DNA of 64,000 bases from an uncultured Corynebacterium sp. (GTDB taxonomy: Bacteria; Actinomycetota; Actinomycetes; Mycobacteriales; Mycobacteriaceae). The translations under genes were made by a program, and so were the position numbers. The notes beneath the pieces were generated by a model, which saw only the letters and a program-made list of their open reading frames with translations, had not been told where the DNA came from and made no database searches. Location: positions 1-64,000 of the forward strand of contig NZ_CAMIHZ010000009.1 in assembly GCF_946222305.1 (NCBI RefSeq). Direction: 5' to 3'. Below, in pieces: positions 51,556-59,422 of the stretch (position 1 is its first letter; each line of letters opens with the position of its first letter).

Positions 51556-52917
51556 GTGACTGTTTCGGGTAGCCCAGCTGGAATCGTTGACAACGCCCCC
51601 GCCGATCTCGATTGGATGGAGGAAGTCTACAAGTGGTTCCACGCCCACCCTGAACTTTCCGGGGCAGAGGAACAGACCGCCATTCGCATCCGAAAAGAAC
51701 TGGAGCGGTTCCCGGATTGGGAAATCACCCCAAATCTGGGCGGGTACGGTATCACCGCGGTCTTGCGGAATGGGGACGGCCCGACAGTGCTCATGCGCGC
51801 TGACTTCGATGGTCTGCCCGTGGCCGAAGCCACGGATGTCGACTACGCCTCCAAGCATTCCCAACTCAATGCACAGGGCGAACGCGTGCCCACTATGCAT
51901 GCGTGCGGCCACGATCACCACACCACCAGCCTGCTAGGGGCGATGGCCGTACTGGACTCCGTGCGCGACAAGTGGAGTGGTACCGTCATTGCGCTTTTCC
52001 AACCGGCGGAAGAGGCCTCTATCGGTGCCCACGGAATGGTATCGGACGGGCTGACGAAGGCTGTTCCGCACCCCGATGTGTGCTTGGCACAACACGTAGT
52101 GGCAGGCCCGGCAGGGACGGTGTACACCGCGCCAGGGCCCGTGATGACCTCTTCTACGACGATCGAGATCACACTGTTTGGACGCGGCGCTCACGCATCG
52201 ATGCCGCACCGTTCAGTCGATCCAGTGGTGCTGGCAGCTGCTACGGTGATGAAACTGCAAACGGTGGTTTCCCGCGAGGTGCCACCGAATAAGTTCGCGG
52301 TGATCACGGTGGCCTCTGTGGAAGCCGGTAAGGCCAACAACGTCATCCCGGATTCGGCTCGGATCGCGTTGAGCTGTCGTTTTTACGACGAAGACTTGCG
52401 CAAGAAATGCGTTGAAGCCATCAAGCGCATCGTGCGCGCGGAGGCGATGGCAGCCGGTGCGGACCGAGATCCAGAGTTCAAATTCGTGGGCCTGCTGGGA
52501 GCGACGGACAATACGGATGAAGTCTATGACGTAATCCGCCCAGCTTTTGACGAGGCCTTTGGCGAGGACTCCGTGGAGATGGAGCCGTGGACTGCCTCGG
52601 AGGATTTCCCAGTCATCCCGAAGGCTTTCGGGTCTCCCTACATGCTGTGGACAGTTGGCATTACTCCCCGCACGCAGTGGGAGAGGGCAGAAGCCTCGGG
52701 GCGGCTGGATATTGATATCCCAACGAACCACAACCCTGGATTCTTGCCGGATCTATCGACCTTGCAGACCTCTACGCGGGCGGCTGCGGTTGGCATCCTT
52801 TCCTGCTTGGCGCACGATTGGCCAGAGCGCGACAAGGCCAAGCCCACGATGGGGGCGGTGCCGCCAACGGACGCGGAAATCGATGCCGTGGCAGTCGAGA
52901 CTGCCCAGGTGAATTAG
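51556..52917 (+). CDS. M20 family amidohydrolase / peptidase
   Basis: A 453-residue metal-dependent amidohydrolase of the M20D subfamily (IAA-amino acid hydrolase, N-acyl amino acid deacylase type). Metal-binding points are HACGHDHHTTSLLG near residue 115 and a Glu in FQPAEEASIGAHGM near 150; a dimerisation (lid) domain is inserted around 190-310, with FGRGAHASMPH near 210. The start is a GTG with AAAGGATG upstream. It has no counterpart in the Rv1329c-Rv1343c order and is inserted between rdgB and the DUF3817 gene. Substrate unknown; in skin corynebacteria related enzymes release odorants from glutamine conjugates, but that role is not shown here. Confidence 0.85.
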   Translation: MTVSGSPAGIVDNAPADLDWMEEVYKWFHAHPELSGAEEQTAIRIRKELERFPDWEITPNLGGYGITAVLRNGDGPTVLMRADFDGLPVAEATDVDYASKHSQLNAQGERVPTMHACGHDHHTTSLLGAMAVLDSVRDKWSGTVIALFQPAEEASIGAHGMVSDGLTKAVPHPDVCLAQHVVAGPAGTVYTAPGPVMTSSTTIEITLFGRGAHASMPHRSVDPVVLAAATVMKLQTVVSREVPPNKFAVITVASVEAGKANNVIPDSARIALSCRFYDEDLRKKCVEAIKRIVRAEAMAAGADRDPEFKFVGLLGATDNTDEVYDVIRPAFDEAFGEDSVEMEPWTASEDFPVIPKAFGSPYMLWTVGITPRTQWERAEASGRLDIDIPTNHNPGFLPDLSTLQTSTRAAAVGILSCLAHDWPERDKAKPTMGAVPPTDAEIDAVAVETAQVN

Positions 52918-52935
52918 GAAGCCCGCAGCTGCTGC

Positions 52936-53289
52936 CTATAGCTGGAACTGAGTCTTAACTTCCTTGCGTCGCTTGTTTTCGACGTAGAAGCTCAAGAACG
53001 GAACCACGCCCGCCAAAATCGTGGTGAGCCACTTCGACGGCTCCCAACGCGCCTTCGTGCCGAGGTCCAAGCAAGCAATCATGTACACCATGAACACGAT
53101 GCCGTGCGCAGGACCGATGAAAGCCAACCATGATGGGAAGTTCTCCTGCCCGATGATGAGGTACTTAAAGATCATCTCGATCACCAGAATGAGCAGCCAA
53201 ATACCGGTGAAGAACGCTGCGAAAGAGTAAAACTTCAACGACTTCGCCACTCGACGTTGCCGTTCTGGGGCCACCTGCATTTCAGTCAT
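52936..53289 (-). CDS. DUF3817 small membrane protein
   Basis: A 117-residue protein with three membrane helices of the DUF3817 family. Visible points are the first helix FFTGIWLLILVIEMIFKY, GPAHGIVFMVYM with the conserved Gly-Pro-x-His-Gly, and the charged tail ENKRRKEV. It matches Rv1342c in order and orientation. Its start is 6 bases after the stop of the upstream gene on the minus strand, so they form a two-gene operon. Function unknown. Confidence 0.88.
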   Translation of the reverse strand: MTEMQVAPERQRRVAKSLKFYSFAAFFTGIWLLILVIEMIFKYLIIGQENFPSWLAFIGPAHGIVFMVYMIACLDLGTKARWEPSKWLTTILAGVVPFLSFYVENKRRKEVKTQFQL

Positions 53290-53295
53290 TTCCAG

Positions 53296-53769
53296 TTACT
53301 CTCCTGTGTCTTGTTTTGTTTCCGACGCCCCGCTGGCCCGGCGATCGCGCCGACGGGTGTCTTCGAAATGATCGTTCGGGATTTCCGTTCGCTGCTCGAG
53401 GAAATCGTCGGGAATTTCGGTCATGGAATTCTTCAGGTCGGCAGGGATAGCGGCTTCCTCGTTGCCGAGAGCACGTTCCTTCTCGTAGTGAATATATTTG
53501 CGGTACGCGACAACGAAAAACACGCCGAACAGGGGCCACTGGATGGCGTAACCTAGGTTTTGGAATGTGCCACCGTTGGACTGCCATACGTCCCACTGCC
53601 AGCGAGCCAGGAACAAGGTGGCGATGACGGCAGCGACGAGGAAAATGAGTTGGATAATCCGAACACGAAGGGGGAAAGGATTTCCAGTCTCCTGTGCTCG
53701 TTGTATACGAGCCTGCTTTTGACGGCTCCGGTCTGACTGAACTGTAGGTGGCTGCTGCTTATCGGCCAT
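53296..53769 (-). CDS. LprD-like (Rv1343c-type) small membrane protein
   Basis: A 157-residue protein with two membrane helices around residues 35-55 and 70-90. The central block SNGGTFQNLGYAIQWPLFGV, then YRKYIHYE, is the conserved core of the mycobacterial Rv1343c (LprD) family. No lipobox cysteine is present, so the corynebacterial form is not a lipoprotein. The C-terminal 50 residues are charged and disordered. The last 12 codons coincide with a copy of the dispersed GGCGTCG motif in minus orientation. It is operonic with DUF3817. Function unknown. Confidence 0.8.
   Translation of the reverse strand: MADKQQPPTVQSDRSRQKQARIQRAQETGNPFPLRVRIIQLIFLVAAVIATLFLARWQWDVWQSNGGTFQNLGYAIQWPLFGVFFVVAYRKYIHYEKERALGNEEAAIPADLKNSMTEIPDDFLEQRTEIPNDHFEDTRRRDRRASGASETKQDTGE
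53310..53337 (-). repeat. Dispersed GGCGTCG motif inside the end of the LprD-like gene
   Basis: On the minus strand it reads GCCAGCGGGGCGTCGGAAAC followed by AAAACAAG. This matches the copy at 23398 over GCCAGCGGGGCGTCG and the A-rich tail, here read as Ser-Gly-Ala-Ser-Glu-Thr codons. Confidence 0.55.
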
Positions 53770-53834
53770 AGTGAGTTCTTTTCACGCCTGCCTTAGATGA
53801 ACAAACTCATTTGATGTAACGAGTTCATTTGGTG

Positions 53835-53916
<82 letters not shown>

Positions 53917-54009
53917 TTGCACTCACAACTAGAACAGTTGCGAACGCAGTAATACTAGCACCCATACTTGCCTGTGGCGTAATCGCTTCAGGCAAGTATG
54001 TTCCGCTCG

Positions 54010-54492
54010 TTAGAGCTCCTTGATGATGCGAGCTACGTGGCCCGTGGCTTTCACGTTGTACTTCGCCAGTTGGATCTTGCCTTCTTCGTCCACCACGAAT
54101 GTAGAACGAATCACGCCTTGTACGACCTTGCCGTAGTTATTTTTCTCGCCGTATGCCCCGTAGGCGGTCATTACGGACTTGTCCTCATCGGACAGCAGCG
54201 GGAATGTCAGCTCGTATTTGTCCCGGAACTTTGCCAATGCCTCGACCTTATCGGGGGAGATTCCTACGACGTCCACGCTTTGGTCGTTAAGTTCAGTCAG
54301 GCTGTCGCGGAAGTCACAGGCTTCGGTTGTGCACCCCGGGGTATCAGCCTTGGGGTAGAAGTAAACGATTACCTTGCGACCGCGGAAGTCGGACAGGCTC
54401 ACCTTTTCGCCGTTGTCATCAAGGAGAGTGAACTCCGGAGCTGGGGCACCTTCGGACAGTCGGATCTGGTTGTTCTTGCTTTCGGTCGTCAT
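54010..54492 (-). CDS. bcp: Thioredoxin-dependent thiol peroxidase (Bcp/PrxQ)
   Basis: A 160-residue peroxiredoxin reducing hydrogen peroxide and organic hydroperoxides. The peroxidatic Cys lies in PKADTPGCTTEACDFRD, five residues before a second Cys, the PrxQ pattern. The FTLLDDNGEKVSLSDFRG start and the RSTFVVDEEGKI tail are typical. The start is placed at 54492 (MTTESKNN); the frame is open 23 codons further but would approach the divergent gene. It is divergent from the DUF3618 gene, as for Rv2521/Rv2520c. Confidence 0.94.
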   Translation of the reverse strand: MTTESKNNQIRLSEGAPAPEFTLLDDNGEKVSLSDFRGRKVIVYFYPKADTPGCTTEACDFRDSLTELNDQSVDVVGISPDKVEALAKFRDKYELTFPLLSDEDKSVMTAYGAYGEKNNYGKVVQGVIRSTFVVDEEGKIQLAKYNVKATGHVARIIKEL

Positions 54493-54579
54493 GTCAACCA
54501 CAGTACGCGCCAATGATCTACAATGGCCGGGTAAAAGTTTGTTGAAAACGTACGAAACCACATTTCTAGGGAGTTTTCC

Positions 54580-54858
54580 GTGGCCCGTAGTATCGATGCA
54601 ATTCAGCGCGACATTGAGCGTTCGCGCAAACAGCTCGCCAGGACCCTTGACGAACTTGTCGTGCGCGCAGATCCCAAGAACTTGGCTGACGATGCACGCG
54701 GACAGGTCATGGATGTCGCCAAGGAGCCTAAGGTTCAGATGATTGCCGGTGGCATTGTTGCAGGCATCATCCTGGTTGGCGCTCTGGCAGCTGGCGCGAA
54801 GCGCAAGGAGAAGAAGCAGATCAAGGAGATCCAGCGTCTTCTCGCTGCAACCCGCTAG
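54580..54858 (+). CDS. DUF3618 small membrane protein
   Basis: A 92-residue protein of the DUF3618 family. The N-terminal helix has the family pattern I-x2-DIERSRKQLARTLDELV, then ADPKNLADDARGQV. A membrane helix lies near residues 58-75, followed by a Lys-rich tail. The start is a GTG with AGGGAG 7 bases upstream. The divergent arrangement with bcp matches mycobacteria (Rv2520c). Function unknown. Confidence 0.85.
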   Translation: MARSIDAIQRDIERSRKQLARTLDELVVRADPKNLADDARGQVMDVAKEPKVQMIAGGIVAGIILVGALAAGAKRKEKKQIKEIQRLLAATR

Positions 54859-54893
54859 TCTCAGTCGCGGCTGAGCTCGTGCAGAATCAGTAA

Positions 54894-56042
54894 TTGCGCA
54901 GCGGATTGATTAAAGCGTCTAGGCCCAAATCCACCCCGGTGTGGCACCTTCTGGTGCTCACCGGGGTTTCCGTGTTGGGCGCCCTAGCGGGACAGCGTGT
55001 GGGAGTTCCTGCTGCTTTCATTTTCAGTTTCCTTCTTGTCTTCGGCTGCTATGCCATTTTCGGCGATCGCCAGATCACCCCGCCTAAAAAGGTGATGACT
55101 CCGGCACAGGTGGTCATCGCACTGCTGTGTAGTGCGCCGCTGACAACTCTTCCCGTGGGCCAGATCGCCCACTATGCGCTGCCTACCATTTTGTCGCTCG
55201 CTGTCACCTTTATCGTGTGTGGTTTCGCCGCGTGGTCCTTGGTTCGCGTTAATCACCAATCACCCGCAACCAGTGTGCTTGCCACCCTCGCCGGTGGGGC
55301 GAGTGCGATGGTTATGTTGTCGCGGGAGCTGAAGGCCGATACTCGCTTTGTTACCCTCACCCAGTATTTGCGCCTTTCCGTCGTCGTATTCACGCTGCCG
55401 GCATTCGTCAGTTTGCTCTCCAGCCTTGGGGGATCGGGGTCGAATGCCAGCATGGCGTCGAGCCAAAAAGATGTGTTAGCCAAGCTAGCGACAAGTTGGC
55501 AGGGCCTTGTCGGGTGTGTGGTCACCGGGGTGGCAGTGTGGGGGTTCACGAAGGTTACGGCTCGGTGGTTCACGGTGAGCTCGCCGTACTTGCTGTTGAC
55601 TATCGCGTTTTCGGTGGTGGCGGTGAAGGCGCTTGGCGTGCCGGGGGAGTTCATCACTCCGACTGGTGTGCTGGTCGATGTGGCTTATGCGATCATTGGC
55701 GTGCAGGCCGGAGGGACGTTGACGAAGGGGGCACTGCGGCAGTTCGCCCAGGCGCTACCGGTGATTTTTGGGGTAATCGGTTTGATGATTGTCTCGTCGC
55801 TGGTGGCGGCGTGGCTGATCACCGCTCTGTGGGGTTATACGCTGCTGGATTCCTACCTGGCGACGGTGCCCGGTGGGGTGTACGCAGTACTGGCTTTCGC
55901 CCATGAATCGGGCGGTGATCCGCTGGTCACGGTGGTGCAGGTCATGCGTGTCATTGCGATGCTCGTCGTGGGGGCCTATGCGCCACAGATTGTTGCCCTT
56001 GCTTCTCGACGCCACGCCGCCCCATCCCCGAACCGCCCCTAA
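54894..56042 (+). CDS. AbrB-family membrane protein (ammonia-monooxygenase-related)
   Basis: A 382-residue membrane protein with about ten helices and an internal two-fold repeat, as in the AbrB (COG3180) family. Gly-rich segments such as LATLAGGASAMVML near residue 130 and ATVPGGVYAVLAFA near 320 are the equivalent half-repeats. The start is a TTG; no strong ribosome-binding site is seen. It follows DUF3618 by 35 bases on the same strand. A copy of the dispersed GGCGTCG motif lies inside the gene (55446-55472), in a poorly conserved Ser/Asn-rich loop. The family's transport or regulatory role is not established. Confidence 0.8.
   Translation: MRSGLIKASRPKSTPVWHLLVLTGVSVLGALAGQRVGVPAAFIFSFLLVFGCYAIFGDRQITPPKKVMTPAQVVIALLCSAPLTTLPVGQIAHYALPTILSLAVTFIVCGFAAWSLVRVNHQSPATSVLATLAGGASAMVMLSRELKADTRFVTLTQYLRLSVVVFTLPAFVSLLSSLGGSGSNASMASSQKDVLAKLATSWQGLVGCVVTGVAVWGFTKVTARWFTVSSPYLLLTIAFSVVAVKALGVPGEFITPTGVLVDVAYAIIGVQAGGTLTKGALRQFAQALPVIFGVIGLMIVSSLVAAWLITALWGYTLLDSYLATVPGGVYAVLAFAHESGGDPLVTVVQVMRVIAMLVVGAYAPQIVALASRRHAAPSPNRP
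55446..55472 (+). repeat. Dispersed GGCGTCG motif inside the AbrB-family gene
   Basis: GCCAGCATGGCGTCGAGCC followed by AAAAAGAT matches the copy at 26684 at about 22 of 27 positions. It encodes Ala-Ser-Met-Ala-Ser-Ser-Gln-Lys in a loop. Confidence 0.55.
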
Positions 56043-56057
56043 AGTAGGGGAAGGGTT

Positions 56058-57098
56058 CTAGCCGAACCATTCCTGAGCCAGCAGGTCCATCGAGCGCAGT
56101 GACTGCTCGGTGGATGGCGATTGCAGAGAGATCATCAATTCGTCCGCGCGGGCGATTTCGGCGAAGCGGTCAAGGTATGCGCCGACCTGATTCGGTGTGC
56201 CCACCGCGGAGTAGTGCAGCATCTGCAGGATCTGCTGACCGGCGGGGGAATCGATGAGCATATCCAGTTCTTCCTCAGTGAGGGAGCGGTCCCGTGCGGC
56301 CATGACGCGCACGCGGTTGCGACACACCTCTTCGAATTGCTTTTTCGCTTCTTCTTGGGTGTCTGCAGCAGTGACGTTAACGGCGGCGACCACGTACGGC
56401 TCAGGATGGCGAGCGGAGGGTTGGTAGGTGCTGCGGTAAACCTCAACGGCTTGCTCCAGAGCAGCTGGCGCGAAGTGCGAGGCGAAGCTGTACGGCAGTC
56501 CCAACTTGGCAGCCAATTGCGCTCCGAAGAGGGATGATCCCAGGATGTACAGAGGCACGTTCGTCCCATAGCCCGGAACGGCGGTCACACCTGGGACAGC
56601 TGACTCATTGCTCAAAAAGGCCGCCAGCTCTTGCACATCCTGGGGGAAACGATCGGCGGCACCGGGGGTCCTGCGAAGTGCTCGCACCGTGACTTGGTCG
56701 GTGCCGGGAGCTCGGCCCAAGCCGAGATCGATGCGTCCTGGGTATAGCTCCGCGAGCGTTCCGAATTGCTCGGCGATGACGAGGGGAGAGTGATTGGGCA
56801 GCATCACGCCACCGGCGCCGAGGTTGATGTGGCTGGTGTGCGCGGCGATGTGGGAAATTAGTACCGCGGGTGAAGAGCTGGCGATGGACTTCATATTGTG
56901 GTGCTCGGCATACCAAATGCGCCGGTAACCTTGGCTTTCAGCGTTCTGGGCCAGTTGCAGGGAGCGGCGGAAAGAGTTGGCTGGACGCTCACCCTTGTAC
57001 ACGGTGGCGAAATCGATTATCGACAGTGGAATATTTTTCCGATTGGGGTGTGCTTGGACGCTTTCATTCGCGGTCGATGAGATCGGCGCATCTGTCAT
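56058..57098 (-). CDS. LLM-class flavin-dependent oxidoreductase (luciferase-like monooxygenase)
   Basis: A 346-residue (beta/alpha)8 flavoprotein of the bacterial luciferase family, group with alkanal-monooxygenase-like MsnO8 proteins. Characteristic blocks are the N-terminal PLSIIDFATVYKGE, RIWYAEHHNMKSIASSSPAVLISHIA (written in part), the LGAGGVMLPNHSPLVIAEQFGTL core near residue 95, and DLGLGRAPGTD. AAGGGAG lies about 9 bases before the ATG. A 22-base palindrome lies in its leader (57119-57140), and a degraded protease gene lies directly upstream. Substrate unknown. Confidence 0.88.
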   Translation of the reverse strand: MTDAPISSTANESVQAHPNRKNIPLSIIDFATVYKGERPANSFRRSLQLAQNAESQGYRRIWYAEHHNMKSIASSSPAVLISHIAAHTSHINLGAGGVMLPNHSPLVIAEQFGTLAELYPGRIDLGLGRAPGTDQVTVRALRRTPGAADRFPQDVQELAAFLSNESAVPGVTAVPGYGTNVPLYILGSSLFGAQLAAKLGLPYSFASHFAPAALEQAVEVYRSTYQPSARHPEPYVVAAVNVTAADTQEEAKKQFEEVCRNRVRVMAARDRSLTEEELDMLIDSPAGQQILQMLHYSAVGTPNQVGAYLDRFAEIARADELMISLQSPSTEQSLRSMDLLAQEWFG

Positions 57099-57118
57099 GT
57101 TTGATTTCTCCCTTCAAT

Positions 57119-57140
57119 TGGTTGCTGTTGTAGGCAACCA
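57119..57140. promoter_or_regulatory. Palindromic operator-like site before the LLM oxidoreductase gene
   Basis: TGGTTGC (57119-57125) and GCAACCA (57134-57140) form a perfect 7-bp dyad with an 8-base spacer, 21 bases upstream of the start codon. Size and position suit a dimeric repressor (MarR/TetR-like); no regulator gene is adjacent. Confidence 0.5.
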
Positions 57141-57141
57141 G

Positions 57142-57439
57142 TTACACCTTCGCTGTATTCCGGACCCAGTCGGCGTAGTGCTGCAGGTCGACGGCTTTAG
57201 ATTCAGCATAGGAATCTGCCCAGACAGTGTGTGGCTTGGTCACGTTGACGCCCATGAGGCACCATCCGTAGAGTGCGACTTTCAGCTCATCGCGGAAAAG
57301 GGGGCTTATCAGGGATCGAGGCGTAGTCGCGCAGTTGGAGTGCCGTAGCGACGTGCAGCAGTGCGATATCTGGGTGGGGATGCTTGACGTATTTGTCGAC
57401 AGCTGTGGGTGTGCCGGGATTGACTTTGTTGGTAACTTG
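57142..57439 (-). pseudogene. Degraded trypsin-like serine protease gene
   Basis: Read on the minus strand, the first frame (57439 to a TGA at 57287-57289) gives a piece with KYVKHPHPDIALLHVATAL. This is the region around the catalytic Asp of chymotrypsin-fold proteases (HPxxDIALL). A second frame then continues to a TAA at 57142-57144, with VALYGWCLMGVNV and a final QHYADWVRNTAKV. The latter resembles the C-terminal helix (Y-x-x-WI) of the family. The frames shift near 57290-57305, and the GDSGGP segment with the catalytic Ser is missing between the GW and the end. No start or signal peptide remains. I read it as a secreted protease gene broken by a frameshift and internal deletion. Confidence 0.5.
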
Positions 57440-57489
57440 TTAATGAAAGCGACTCTAAATAACGGAGAGTGGAGCTGATTCCGTGGCCC

Positions 57490-57936
57490 CTACTTGAGGT
57501 CCTTGGCCTCGGCGGTGCAAGAATCGCCATCGGGGTTCTTTTCCTTGGTGCCTACTTCCTTGCCATCGAAGAGGATTCGACAGGAAACGTTATCGCCAGG
57601 CTTGGTGGATCCGACGGTTATCTGCGCGAGACTGAAGGGGGCAATCTTCACTTCCTTCTTCCAAGGAGTCTTAACGTCGATAACTTCTTGGGGCTTTCCT
57701 TCGCCTTCAACGTAGGTGCCGGCAGCTGTTTTGCTATCGCCGGTGATTTCGTAAGTGACCGTCTTCTCCGAATCGGCGTTGCTAGCGGCTAGTTCAGCGC
57801 CCTCTTTAGTTGTGGAGCATCCAACCAATACCAGAGGGACGGCGGTGGCTGCTACGGCAAGTTTGGAGAGTCGGGTCAGTTTTCTGGTCTCTGAATTGCG
57901 GAGGTGTGCGAGGTGGAAGTTTCGAACTGTGGTCAT
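57490..57936 (-). CDS. MmpS-like lipoprotein
   Basis: A 148-residue exported protein. The signal peptide ends in the lipobox LVGC (hydrophobic core AVAATAVPLVLVGC near residues 25-39), predicting a diacylglycerol-modified cysteine. The mature part has the MmpS/DUF4333-like pattern: VTYEITGDSKTAAGTYVEGE, then TPWKKEV, and a cysteine pair formed by VSCRILFDGKEV and DSCTAEA near the end. MmpS proteins assist MmpL transporters; no mmpL gene is adjacent. The start at 57936 (MTTVRNFH) has AGGAG about 10 bases upstream; the frame is open a further 21 codons. Confidence 0.75.
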   Translation of the reverse strand: MTTVRNFHLAHLRNSETRKLTRLSKLAVAATAVPLVLVGCSTTKEGAELAASNADSEKTVTYEITGDSKTAAGTYVEGEGKPQEVIDVKTPWKKEVKIAPFSLAQITVGSTKPGDNVSCRILFDGKEVGTKEKNPDGDSCTAEAKDLK

Positions 57937-58367
57937 TAAGAACCTGCTCCTGTGACAGTAAGTGCTCGAGAATCTTAAGTAACCTAATTTTTTTATCACG
58001 GGTTCGGTCTAGTTTGCAGGGTATTCAAGGAGCCGCTGGGGGTAGCAACAAGCAAGGGGGGACGCGAGGGCTGTTCTCGCTGGGAAACATTTCTGCGAAG
58101 AGGGTGATAATTATCTCAGCCGTGTCGCGCCGGGGTGTGCTGCGCGTTGATCTAGCTCGGAGCAACGTGACCCCATGTTTGGGCTGTTTGGAGGCAGGGG
58201 CAAGAGAGAACACGTCACTCACACGCCCCAACCTCACAATGCGAACCAAGAACCCGATGGTCGGCAACCAGACGTTCATGATGGGCGGTCGGAAGCCCAT
58301 GGCGGACGGCTGAGTGTCCAGGGTGGTCACATTCCTGGTGGACCACGCGCGATCGGGGACATCGCTT

Positions 58368-58589
58368 ATGCAGCATTTCGAGTTGAATGCGGAAGAACTG
58401 CAAAATCATCAGTTGATTATCACGCGGCAAACGTTTCGGGTCCGCGGTGACGAATGGAAGCCTCTCTGTAAAGAAGACGGGCAGGCGCTGTTTTGTCAGG
58501 AATCCTATCCGGTACTGCGGGACGCACAGGGTACGCCTATAGGCTCTGAGGGGATCACATCAACACGAGTCGAGCTAGGGGTTTGGTAG
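58368..58589 (+). pseudogene. Short ORF with faint LURP-one/tubby-like pattern, probably degenerate
   Basis: A 73-codon frame in the 700-base gap between the MmpS-like gene and tRNA-Lys. It reads LIITRQTFRVRGDEWKPL, then GQALFCQESYPVLRDAQGTP. The order (RQ-F-x-VxxDxW, DGxxLF, LRDxxG) recalls LURP-one/tubby-C proteins, but it is half their length and lacks a convincing ribosome-binding site. An adjacent frame ending at 58313 (MRTKNPMVGNQTF) may be part of the same lost gene. The remaining bases of 58000-58367 show nothing I can support. Confidence 0.25.
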
Positions 58590-58653
58590 AGCAAGCCATA
58601 GACGGTAATGCGAACCAAAGCACCCAGTAGAGTGACGATACCAAAGTGCAAAA

Positions 58654-58694
58654 AATCCCCTCCCCTCGAAGAAGTTTTCTGAGGGGAGGGGATT
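58654..58694 (-). terminator. Terminator of tRNA-Lys
   Basis: AATCCCCTCCCCTC (58654-58667) pairs perfectly with GAGGGGAGGGGATT (58681-58694). On the minus strand a T-run follows, and the hairpin lies 5 bases from the tRNA 3' end. Confidence 0.88.
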
Positions 58695-58699
58695 GTCTG

Positions 58700-58772
<73 letters not shown>

Positions 58773-58948
58773 AAGTGCTTTCAAGAGCACTTGTTTGTTG
58801 CCTCCGTGCTCGTTGGCAACGAAGAGAACTTTATACCCTTCCGAAAGAAACTTACAAATCGCCAGTTCAAGGGTGGTTTTATAGCTTCCGAAGATGATTA
58901 AGTTCCACGGCGATGGAGATCCTTGCGTTCTGTGCTGCAGCGGTGAGC

Positions 58949-59013
58949 GTGGATGCTGTGAAGGGGACGCGGGTGGATGCTGTGAAGGGGACGCGGGTGG
59001 ATGGTCTGGAAGG
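58949..59013. repeat. 24-bp tandem repeat, 2.7 copies
   Basis: Two exact 24-base units (58949-58972, 58973-58996; each starts GTGGATGCTG and ends GACGCGG) are followed by a diverged partial unit. They lie in the non-coding stretch between tRNA-Lys and the L,D-transpeptidase gene, and no supported gene covers them. Confidence 0.75.
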
Positions 59014-59422
59014 CATGCGCGAACGTTGCGCTGGGATGGGAAGCGAGAGTGCGGCGTCGGGAACGAAAGGAATTGATCGAGGCGCACTGCGATTCACTGA
59101 GGGGTAACGATTCAGCCACAATTAGTTACGGCGTGCGATTTTGAGTAACGCTTTGTCTGACGACGGCGGTAAGGTGCATGTATCAGATTTTAAGCCCAGC
59201 GAACGCAAGATCGTTACTGGTCAGAACGCTGAGCTCCGCACTGATCAACTGCGGATTCCCACAGAATGTTCCACTCAATTTCGCAGCCGGAGTACTACGT
59301 ACATGAACAACTCGATGCCTTCGTCGCAAAAGCAGCGACCACACGTCACTACGCCCAACAAGCGCAACCTTAATGCGGTAACCAGCAATGAGCGTGGTCG
59401 CCAGTGTGGAGATCAAACTCTG

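Noticed and set aside
58913..59107. 64-codon plus-strand frame over the 24-bp tandem repeat
   Set aside because: The frame is open only because the repeat length is a multiple of three; there is no start signal and no recognisable sequence.
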